NCBI GenBank assembly: GCA_958510825.1
Contig: OY294049.1
Location: 9,052,001 to 9,116,000 of the forward strand
Direction of reading: 5' to 3'
Source of the DNA: Brachypterus glaber
Taxonomy: Eukaryota > Arthropoda > Insecta > Coleoptera > Kateretidae
Length of the DNA stretch: 64,000 nt
A program made the translations under genes and the position numbers. The notes below the pieces were generated by a model. The model saw only the letters and a list, made by a program, of their open reading frames with translations, was not told where the DNA came from and did no database searches. This document shows positions 33,208 through 42,500 of the stretch, one piece after another. How positions within the stretch are numbered: position 1 is the first letter of the stretch; each line of letters starts with the position of its first letter.

Positions 33208-33940
33208 AAATTTAAATTGCAATAAATGTACACGGGCTGATATTTTAAAGGGTAGTAGTGGATGGTAACAGAACACATCTGTTAGTTTTTCACTGGATGA
33301 TTTGCGTAAGGGGTGTCCGATATCTTGAATTTTAGGGGTGAGTTGCTTAATATGCATCTAGCGATAAAAATGCATATAACCAATTTTGTTAAGGAGGAAA
33401 TTTCCAACAATTTTTATTGGGATAATTTTTTTAATATATTAATAACAATGGTTAATTTAAAAATAGTCATGTTGGAGGTGGAATTGGTTTTTTCCATTTT
33501 TCAGCCAAATTATTCATCGGACGATATGAGCAAACTTGTAGCTCTCGAAATTCTCTTTAAGTTTCATATACTATTAATTTTCATAGGTACTTTGGTACGG
33601 TTACAGAGGGCGCAACCGCCCACTGTAACCGTAACAAAATACTTATGAAAAAGCATAACATATAATGCTTCAAGAGCTACAAGTTTGCTCATAACCACTT
33701 TTATCCTTCGATGAATAATTTGGCTGAAAAATCGAAAAAAACAATTTCACCCCCAACATGGCCATTTTTAAATATTTATAACTCGATTGTTATTAATATA
33801 ATAAAAAAATTATCTAAACAAAAATTGTTGGAAATTTTCTACTTAACAAAATTAGTTATATGCATTTTTATCGTAAGATGCATATTTAGCGAGATAACCC
33901 CTCACCCCTAAAATTTAAGATAGCGGACATCCCTTAAATA
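33208..33940. repeat. Foldback repeat, uninterrupted relative of 21180-21840
   Basis: 33208-33490 is inverted and 33720-33935 is direct relative to the repeat at 21.2-21.8 kb, giving a palindromic element. At 33243-33250 it carries the empty target TATTTTAA (inverse of TTAAAATA) where the 21.6-kb copy has the hAT-like MITE. The frames of 111 and 66 codons over it are artefacts. Confidence 0.75.
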
Positions 33941-34158
33941 AAATAACTTAATAAGTTATTAATACGTTTTTGGACGTTAAATCAGCATCGGACTGGCGGC
34001 TGTAGGACATAACGAGTTCTCGGATGGGATTTTTTTTTATAAAAATCGGGATTAATATTGGTCGCATAACAAAAATTCGTTTTTATAGGTTTTTATTTTT
34101 TTAAGTACTTTTTCGAAAAAGAGTAATATGAAACTAATCCGTATTTAATATAATAGTT

Positions 34159-34343
34159 TAACAGCGGCCATATTTAAAAGTTCACAAAAAATGTATGAGG
34201 TGGACTCCGTGAGCTATAGAAATCTATTATTTGCCGCAATTATACATGAGACTGATAGATTTCTATAGTGCACGGATCCGCTGGTAGTGTCATCTCGTAA
34301 AAAAATTAATTTAAAAATAAACTTTTAAATATAGCCGCCGTTA
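34159..34343. mobile_element. Hairpin element, TAACAGCGGCCATATTTAAA arms
   Basis: TAACAGCGGCCATATTTAAA pairs with TTTAAATATAGCCGCCGTTA; internal CTATAGAAATCTAT pairs with ATAGATTTCTATAG. Confidence 0.7.
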
Positions 34344-34345
34344 AA

Positions 34346-34489
34346 GGCTTAGTTTACACCATGGGTACTATATTTTAAGTCCAGGTACTTTTTATCTACC
34401 TATCTCTGTTTACAAAATGCTATGAACAGAGATAGGCAGATAAAAAGTACCTGGACTTAAAATATAGAACCCATGGTGTAAACGAAGCC
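34346..34489. mobile_element. Hairpin MITE, GGCTTAGTTTACACC ends
   Basis: Arms of 64 bp with only a few mismatches; TTAAGTCCAGGTACTTTTTA is matched by its inverse; loop about 15 bp. Confidence 0.8.
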
Positions 34490-34513
34490 AAAGTGCACAT
34501 AATAGTGTACTTT

Positions 34514-34754
34514 GGGAACGTTTAAGTATTACGTAACGCAAATTGTACCAAAATTCATACACTTCATACCCCGGTTCTCGCGTTATGTAAGGCAGTAGAG
34601 ATTTCATATTTTGGCTACCCCCCTAACACACCCCCTATTTGGGGGGAGGGGTAGCCAAAATATGAAATCTCTATAACGTATAATAACGCGAGAACCGGGG
34701 TATGAAGTTTATGAATTTTGTTACAATTTGCGTTACGTAATACTTGAACGTTCC
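34514..34754. mobile_element. GGGAACGTTCAAG MITE, 241-bp copy
   Basis: GGGAACGTTTAAGTATTACG left, GTAATACTTGAACGTTCC right, TTT on both flanks. Long palindrome including TTCATACCCCGGTTCTCGCG and TAGCCAAAATATGAAATCTC. Confidence 0.8.
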
Positions 34755-34870
34755 TTTTATAATAAATACTATATTCAAAAATATTTCAAAAAGTAACTGT
34801 TTTATTTATTCCACAATTAAACCCCAAAAAAAAAAAAATTAATAATAATGAAAATTCTAATCCAAAATAA

Positions 34871-35276
34871 CACAGCCACACAAAAAAAAGGTCCGGATTT
34901 TTTTTTTTTGGAGACCATTTGATTCCTATGTATTTTGAGGCACCTCATCCAATTAGTTTTGGAGATAACCTCAAAAAAACCTTATTTTCGAGTAAAACGA
35001 GCATAAGGGAACGTTCAAGTATTACGTACGCTCCTAGAGGGGGGGGGGTCATTTTGGAGTGTTACGCCCATGTTAATGGTATATGAAAAAGTCCAAAATG
35101 ATCAAAAAATGCGTTACGTAATACTTGAACGTTCCCTAACATTTTTTGAGTTTATCTCCAAAACTAATCGGATGAGTTGCTATTTTGACCTCAAATTCGG
35201 GTTCAGCTCCATAAAATACACGGTAATACAGTGGTCTCCAAAAAAACACTTGACATTTTTTTTTTGTGTGGCTGTG
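34871..35276. mobile_element. CACAGCCACACAAAA element with TAA duplication
   Basis: Ends CACAGCCACACAAAAAAAA and its inverse, TAA at 34868-34870 and 35277-35279. GTTTTGGAGATAACCTC pairs across the interior with GAGTTTATCTCCAAAAC. Interrupted by the younger MITE at 35007-35136. Confidence 0.85.
35007..35136. mobile_element. Nested GGGAACGTTCAAG MITE
   Basis: 130 bp, GGGAACGTTCAAGTATTACG to GTAATACTTGAACGTTCCC, flanked by exact TAA (35004-35006, 35137-35139). It sits in the centre of the 34871-35276 element. Confidence 0.88.
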
Positions 35277-35299
35277 TAATTAAAAATTGTTCAAAATTG

Positions 35300-36690
35300 T
35301 TTTAAAATTACTTACATTTACTCGCGGTTTAAAAATTATTCCTAAATACACTATAGTAATAACAACAATTAGTAATATAAAAAAACACACAAAACATACA
35401 CTAATACTGTTTAGAACAAAAAACAAACAAAAACGATCCACTTTATTCGGCAGACTGTAATGAAATGACTAAAATATTTAGTTTACAATGGCACTTGTTA
35501 AAAAATTACATAACATTATCATATGAGTCAGGAATATCGTTGCCGATTTTATTATAATAAACTTTAGAAAGTTTTGTGCAATGATACCGCTCAAAATGGG
35601 GGCCCACTTGGGCATGCTCAGCTGCAGCTTAATTTCGATATTTCAGCTGTCATAAATTGCCCCTCCCCATTTAAAAATTTTCCGTTCCCCAAAGTTACTT
35701 ATAATTGCTCAAAGTTAAAAAATATTTATCTTAATAACACTGGTCTACAAAAAAGAAAAAAAAATCTTCTCCAAAGATTTTTATTATTTTTGTGTGCTGA
35801 TGAATCCGAAAAAGTTTACTTTTTTAGGCACGTATAACCAATGTCTAATAAAAACCGGGATTTACTCGAAATCTACGCAGTAGAAAGTTTTTTAAATTGA
35901 AAATTCGGTTTCAGCCCACAAAAATACTTAAGGCATGATAGGTTTAGTCCTTGGAGAAGATTTTTTTTTGTAGACCAGTGTAATCAAAATTACTTACACT
36001 CGCGGTTGAAAAATTATTCCTAAGTAGTCCGACAAGCCATATATAGTTAGTGTAAAAACACAAAACATACACTAATAACGTTCAGAACTAAAAACACAAG
36101 AAATAACACGGAACGATCCACTTCATTCGGCAGACTGTAATGAAATGAACAAGATTAAATTTAGAATGCCTTTTGTTAAAAAATTACATAACATTATCAT
36201 GTGAGTCAGAAATATCTTTGTTGATTTTATTATAATAAATGTTAGGAAGTTTTGTGCAGTGTTATCGCTCAAAATGGGGGCTCACATGGGCAGATCAATT
36301 TTGACTTATACAGCAGTTTTACCACTATAGCACCAAGCTAAATTTTCTATTTATTATAAAAATGAAATGAAAAATAAATATCTTAATAATCAAAATTACT
36401 TACTTAAATATACTCGTGGTTAAAAAACAATTCATAATAATCCGATATAGTGTAAAAACACAAAACGTACACTGACACTGTTTAGAACTAAAAACACACA
36501 AAAAATCAAGAAAGATCCAGCTCATTCGGCAGACTGTAATGAAGTGACTAAAAGATTTAATGTGAATGCCTTTTATTAAAAAATTACATAACATTATCAT
36601 AAATAGAGAAATACGGTTGCCAAATCTATTTTTTTTCGAGCGTTTTAAGTTCTTTATTGTTAGTGGCACCTCCCCAAAATGGGGACCCAA
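35300..36690. repeat. Three diverged copies of a ~300-bp unit
   Basis: Copies at about 35304-35610, 35990-36285 and 36395-36690 share ACTCGCGGTT, ACACAAAACATACACT, CATTCGGCAGACTGTAATGA and AAAAATTACATAACATTATC in the same order. A CACTGGTCTAC MITE separates copies 1 and 2. No coding frame is conserved across copies. Confidence 0.75.
35738..35980. mobile_element. CACTGGTCTACAAAAAA MITE with TAA duplication
   Basis: 243 bp, ends CACTGGTCTACAAAAAA and TTTTTTTTGTAGACCAGTG, flanked by TAA (35735-35737, 35981-35983). Ends resemble the CACAGCCACAC element in layout but not in sequence. Confidence 0.82.
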
Positions 36691-36759
36691 CTTGGGCCGC
36701 CCGAGCATCTGGGGCTCACAAAGACTAAATTAAACTGAATTAAATTTTAAGTAGTAATT

Positions 36760-37100
36760 ACCCCCCCCCATAGGCGTAGGCGCCAATTTTGTTTGCAGGG
36801 CGCCAAGTTTGGTAGAAACCGTCAGGGACGCAGTTTTTTTTCTTGTTGGTATTTTTTTGGGCGCCAAGTTTGGTAGAAACCGTCAGGGACAAAGCTTTTG
36901 TCTTAGGGTATTTTTTTGGGTGCCGTCATTTTTTTTGTAGGGGCGCCACGTTTGGTAGAAACCGTCAGGGACAACGCTTTTTTTCTTGTGGTATTTTTTG
37001 GGGGGCATTTTTTTTTGTAGGCGCACAAAGCTTTATTTTAGGGTGTTTTTTCTTTTGCTAGAGGCGCCAAATTTGAGGCTTGAAATGCCGGCCCTGGGTA
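36760..37100. repeat. GCGCCAAGTTTGG cluster D
   Basis: Same layout as cluster C: GTAATTACCCCCCCCCATAG, repeated GGGCGCCAAGTTTGGTAGAA, then GCCGGCCCTGGGTA. Its right end continues at 38542 after the Penelope insertion (CTGGGTATTACCCC...GATCTACGCCC). Confidence 0.8.
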
Positions 37101-37150
37101 TAAACAACTTTCACTTTCGGGTTTAGACCGTGTTAATGGATTTTCACTTT

Positions 37151-37189
37151 CCGACGTTTCGTCTCTTACTACTAGAGACATCTTCAGGG
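37151..37189 (-). ncRNA. Hammerhead-ribozyme-like motif of the Penelope 3' region
   Basis: On the minus strand the order is CTGAAGA, then GTCTC...GAGAC (5-bp stem, 9-10 nt loop), then GAAAC, then GTC. These are the parts of a hammerhead core in the right order, and Penelope-like elements are known to carry minimal hammerheads. One extra base between the CTGAAGA core and stem II makes the fit imperfect, so activity is uncertain. Confidence 0.45.
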
Positions 37190-37230
37190 ATTAATCTGAA
37201 ACTAAGTTTCGAATCAACTTGTGTCACTAT

Positions 37231-38541
37231 TTATGACGAGTTGTGGTTATTCACCCGTGACGAGGTTTTTCCTATCAAAGACTTCCATATTGCAGGTAAG
37301 TGGTAACCAGTGTCCCGATTGATATTGTTAGGATGCTTGATGATTTCTATCGATTCCCGTATCTTCCTTGGCATTTTTTTGTTTTCTGTTAATATTTGTT
37401 TTGTTTCAGACAAATTGATTTTATGACCTGTTTCATGTACATGTTCGGCTACTGCCGATAAGGAAATTTGTTTCTTTCTTATATTGCGCTCATGCTCTTG
37501 AAGTCTTGTAGAAATTTTTCTCTTAGTTTCACCTATGTAAACCGTACCACAGGAGCAGGGTATTTTATATACGCCTTCTGAACTCAGGGGTATTTTGTCT
37601 TTTGTTGAAGTCAAACATTGACCTAATTTTTGGTTGGACCGAAATATAGGCTTAATATTTGACTTCTTCAAAAGTTTACCTATTTTATCCGTGATACCGC
37701 TTACATAGGGAAGTATAACTTGTGACTGTCTGTCATTGTCACTATTGTCCTGTTGTTTGGGTCTGGGATTTCTGTATTTGTATATGGTCTTATTAATGTC
37801 TTTTTTGGTATAACCGTTCATGGTCAAGGCTTTGGTTAGTTTAAGGAGTTCTGTGTCTAGGGAATTCTTGTCTGAAATCATGAAAGCCCTATGAACAAGT
37901 GAATTAACTACCGAGCGTTTTTGAGAGGGATGGTGATGTGAAAATGCGTTTAGGTATCTGTCAGTGTGGGTTTTCTTCCTGTATACCGAGTGTCCTATTG
38001 AGCCATTTTCCGTTTTGTAAACCAAAACGTCCAAAAAGGGAAGTGATCCGTTGTTCTCAATTTCCATCGTAAACCGTATAGATTTATGTTGGGAATTGAG
38101 GTGATTTAGAAAACCTTGAAGGCTTTCCATGCCATGGGGCCAAATAGCATAGACATCGTCTACGTATCTGCGCCAAATTTTAGGTTTTAATGGAAATGAC
38201 TCAATAGCTTTTTCCTCGAAGTATTCCATGAAAGCATTGGCCGCAGGGGGTGATAATGGGGATCCCATTGCGGCGCCTGACACTTGTTCATAGAACTCTC
38301 CCTGTATCAGAAAATATGTAGATGTCAGACAAGCTTCAAATAATTTACATAACTTAGGGTCAAGATTTCCAGTTGTAAGTAGGTCTCGTATAATATTTAT
38401 TGTATCGGGAACGGGAACGTTAGTAAATAGAGATTCTACGTCGAAACTAACCATTATGTCCGAGGGGTCCAGGGTCACTGTCGATAAGGTTTGTACAAAG
38501 TGTGTGGAATTTTTTACATAAGACCTCGTTTTTCCAACTAA
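37231..38541 (-). CDS. RT + GIY-YIG ORF of Penelope-like element (partial)
   Basis: About 435 codons without an internal stop. From the N-terminus: end of the pre-RT linker, RT palm with FDVESLFTNVP (motif A Asp), AAMGSPLSP, YVDD (motif C), then SLPFLDVLV and HSVYRKKTHTDRYLNAFSHH, a linker, and the GIY-YIG domain near residues 310-400 with an upstream CxC (PCSCG). The uninterrupted frame suggests a recent insertion. The listed M at 38478 is GTG and not a real start; the true start is lost by 5' truncation. Confidence 0.88.
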   Translation of the reverse strand, partial: LVGKTRSYVKNSTHFVQTLSTVTLDPSDIMVSFDVESLFTNVPVPDTINIIRDLLTTGNLDPKLCKLFEACLTSTYFLIQGEFYEQVSGAAMGSPLSPPAANAFMEYFEEKAIESFPLKPKIWRRYVDDVYAIWPHGMESLQGFLNHLNSQHKSIRFTMEIENNGSLPFLDVLVYKTENGSIGHSVYRKKTHTDRYLNAFSHHHPSQKRSVVNSLVHRAFMISDKNSLDTELLKLTKALTMNGYTKKDINKTIYKYRNPRPKQQDNSDNDRQSQVILPYVSGITDKIGKLLKKSNIKPIFRSNQKLGQCLTSTKDKIPLSSEGVYKIPCSCGTVYIGETKRKISTRLQEHERNIRKKQISLSAVAEHVHETGHKINLSETKQILTENKKMPRKIRESIEIIKHPNNINRDTGYHLPAIWKSLIGKTSSRVNNHNSS

Positions 38542-38599
38542 CTGGGTATTACCCCTCCCCCCATAGAAGACAAAGATCTACGCCCTTGTTTGAAAATCC

Positions 38600-39045
38600 A
38601 ATAGTTTGAATATTAATTTTGAACGCCCTGTATAAAACATTTTATTTTTTGTTCATAAAGTAATTAGATACACCCCTTTAAGATAACCTTGCAAAATTTT
38701 ATTAATTTTTGACACAAAGTAAAGAAATTGAAGCAGGTTTTATCTCATCACTAAAAATGCATTTTTATCAAAAAAAAATATATATCTCAAAAACTATAAA
38801 CAATAAACCCATATAATATTAAATTAAAATAAAGGTATTTTTACGACAAGTAAGATGACATAATAAAAAATATACCATTCCATTAAAAAAAATTAAGTCA
38901 GATTTACCCACCCTATGTTTCAAAATATTTTTAGAATGTGCCTTTTTTAAAACCATACAACTTTTCCCGTTAAAGTTTTTCTCTAAAGTGGACACTTTAC
39001 TATAGTACTATATAGTACTACTATAGTACTATAGTACTATATATC
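38600..39045. repeat. Inverse copy of the 28.67-29.10 kb repeat
   Basis: GAACGCCCTGTATAAAACAT at the left through TAAAGTGGACACTTTACTAT at the right; ends in a CTATAGTACTATAGTACTA run. Matches the other copy along its whole length with about 10-15% differences by eye. Confidence 0.7.
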
Positions 39046-39595
39046 GACGATCAGCTGATTATCTGCTGTCAGAGAATTAGTAAACCTCAAATTAATTTAA
39101 TAAATAAAAAATTAAATGACTTCAAAGACAAACTAATTTTAACTGCGTTTTTCTGAGGTTCGCGTACTTGGTGCGTAATATACTAATACGTGCGGAAAAG
39201 GCACGCATATGAGTGCGGAAAGAGACATCTTTTGGCACGCTCGTAGAAAACTTTAATTTTTGCGTTTCCCCGGTATATAAATACTTTGATCCGACCTGTG
39301 ATTATAGATTTGTTTTGTTTCTTGAAAAATTTAGTTCTGAACTGATTGACAAATGTATTCGAATTTTGTGAACGTTCCTAACCAGTTCATGTTTGTGATT
39401 TTTCAGAACCAAAACAAACCTTATATCTAATGAAAGTTATAAGCAATGAGAAAATCGAAGTGAGGTTATGTCAACTATACGTCAAACGAAAATATGACGT
39501 TATTTAAGTTTAAAATGCATAATATAACTTGAAACTTTGAATCATGGACATTTTAATCTAGTTTAACTATCAATGCTTATATAATATCCAAAAAC

Positions 39596-42500
39596 ATGTC
39601 GAAAATATATGGAAAATACGGTGAATTCTGCGCTACTCATCCTTGGGAGGTAAGTCCCTGTAACAATAGAATAATAATTATTAGTAAAAATCTATCTAGA
39701 AAAAAATGGTTTTACTTTCACGACTTCCCACGTGGGTTGCCCTTAAAACTATAAACAGTTTTGATACAATAGCGAATTTTTATACATGACACTCATATTA
39801 TGAGCATACTAGTTTTGTGTGAATGTGGTTGGATACAACTTTTAAGTGATATAATCATCCACTCAAAAAATTAACACTTGACTTTTTCTTGTGGGCAAAA
39901 TAACACACTAGTTATGTAAATGACTTGTATTTATTACTAAAACCCTAATAATTTATTTATAGTCTTTGTGATAGGTGTTTTATTTATATTTAATGACTAT
40001 GACTAAAACTGCGGTCATGCTAAAACAGAGAGTTTCACAGTAAATTTGTAGTAGCAAATTGGTTGCTTTTTTTTTCTGTAAGAAAGCATTGCTATGTCAT
40101 TGAAAATACCTAACTTATGTACCTACATGTATATTCCATGGTAAAAATATACATGAAATCATGTGTAATTTTAAATCACTGGAGATCTATCTCTACATGT
40201 CCCAAGATACACAAGACAAACTTCTAGATTCCTGTCCATTTCCAGAGGATACCAAAACACATTTTTTATGTAAAATTCTAGTGATAATTATGCTGCATAT
40301 ATGTAAAACTATTCTCAAATATGTAATATTTCTACTGTATAAATATTGAAGGACTCAAAAGCATTTATTTTCTGATATTTTTTGACTTTTTTAACATTTT
40401 TTTTTTAATTTCCAGCTTGCTTTTTAAGCTTGGGTACTCATTTCTTAAAAACTATTGGCTCAGGGAAGCTAAAATTTGGTGTGCAGGTAGTTCTTACCCT
40501 AAATAAGTGAAATATAATTATTTAGACCCATGTCTGTATGTATAAGTATATATTTAAAATAAGTCAAATAAAATAATAATAAAAATAAATTTTTAAAGTT
40601 ACTGGAAATTAAAAAAAAATGTTAAAAAAGTCAAAAAATATCGCAAAAGAAATGCTTTTTGTCCTCTAATATTTATACAGTAGTATTACTATTACTACTA
40701 TTACATATTTAAGAGTTTTTAGTTATCCTTTAATAATGCATAATCCATACATACAGAGTTTTAACTTTTCAAATGGGCTATGTTGGGGGGTGTTTAATTT
40801 ATAAGAACATTTTATTGTCATGGGATAAGTATGTAATCCACTTTTAATTTTAATTCATCTTACATGGGCAAAGAAAAGGTTTATTTCAACTTTAAGGCTG
40901 GGGGGTTGAGGGGCTAAATTTTATATAAAATTGTATTGTCAACTGAGATAACTGTGTACCAAATTTCAATTCTCTTAGTTTATTCTAAGTGGGTGAAACA
41001 GAGAGGAGGTTAATTTAGCTGTATGGGGGATTATTTGGAGGATGGGGGTGTTCAATTAATAAGAAAATATTATAGTCACGTGTGTAGAAAATGAGTTGGG
41101 TATTTCAATTTTAGGGGTGGGGTGTAAATTTTCATATAAAATTGTCATCAGAGATAAGCATGTGTACCAAATTTTAGCTTTCTGTGTTTAGTCTAAGTGC
41201 ATGAAACAGAGAGGGGTTTGACTTAACCATTTACGTGTATGGGGGGTGATGAGGGGGTGTTATTATAAAATTTTATTATTACTGGATGAGTATTTAACCT
41301 AATTTTAGTTCAAATAGTTTCAAATGCATAAAAAACGGTATTTTAAAATTTTAGGGGTGGGAGGATTGGCTAGGGAGGCTAGATCTAGCGTTGGCTGGTA
41401 AATATCACATAAAATTGTATTATCAACCGAGATAAGCATGTGCACCAAAATTCAACTCTCTGAGTATATTCTAGGAGGGTGAAAACGCCTTTGAAAGATT
41501 TGAGGACAAGTGAATAAAAATAAAAATACTCCTCAGTCCTAAAATAATAATAATAATAAAACTCAAAATTGTATCTTAACTATTTTTTTATGTATATTAA
41601 AGTGTTTCCACCTTATTTTAATGATAAATAATTTCGACAGTTTTTTTTTCATTTGGCGACAGTTATTAGTTATTTGAGTTAAAACTGATTTTCTGACTAA
41701 AACCAGTTTTTTTTTTTTTCAGTAAAGGTTTAAGGATCGACGCGTTGACGCGACGCTTTTCTATTTAGCTTTGTCTCTTCATGCCTAATCTCCTTTATAC
41801 ATATAGAATAACGAATATTAAGACAAATCCTTATTTTTTGTTTTTTTTTTACTATTAATATAGTTTTTAAAACGATCGTAATTTTTTTCTAGGTAGAAAT
41901 TTCTCATAAATATTAATTTTAACTTTCATAGGTAATAGTCGCGGTGATCACTATTACAACAAGTTTGCTAACACTAGAAAAGCACCATTCACCAATAAAA
42001 CCACCGAAATCTAAGGCTTGTATCGACTGCAATGAAGCAGCAAATGTAGTATTCATGACAATAGTACGCTGTTTGGCTATATTGTATAGCTACCACCAAT
42101 TCCGCAACCTACAAAAACTAGGTTCCAAGTATATTCTTGGCATAGCCGGACTCTTTATAGTATTTGCCAGCTTTGTGTTTATCTCATCAGTATTTAACAT
42201 CCTGCAAATCGAAGTTTTCGAGTTAAAAGATGCATTATTCTTTTTTTTATTGATGATTGACTTGTCGAAAGCCGCTACACTAGCCCAATTTGCTTTAACC
42301 GCAAAAACTAAGGAAGAAATTAGTCAGAAAATAGCACGAGGAATGTCAATTTTGGGTCCTACAATAACCCTAGACTCGATTGTGGAAACACTAGTTATCG
42401 GCGTCGGAACAATATCTGGCGTCTATCGTCTCGAAGTAGTTTCATATTTTGCCTGCCTATCAGTAATAGTTAATTTCGTAATATTTATGACGTTCTACCC

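Larger units (their letters stand above)
37101..38541 (-). mobile_element. Penelope-like retroelement, 5'-truncated
   Basis: 1,441 bp inserted in cluster D between exact 7-bp copies of CTGGGTA (37094-37100, 38542-38548). The open frame ends at 37231 and can be read upstream to about 38540 (QLVGKTRSYVKNSTHFVQ), so the N-terminal part is missing. It holds reverse transcriptase motifs, including MGSPLSPPAAN and RRYVDDVYAIW, and a C-terminal GIY-YIG endonuclease (VYKIPCSCGTVYIGETKRK). The 130-bp 3' region contains a hammerhead-like motif. Confidence 0.9.

Noticed and set aside
33313..33911. Protein-coding frames of 111 and 66 codons
   Set aside because: They fall in a palindromic dispersed repeat also present at 21.2-21.8 kb, where the frames are not kept.
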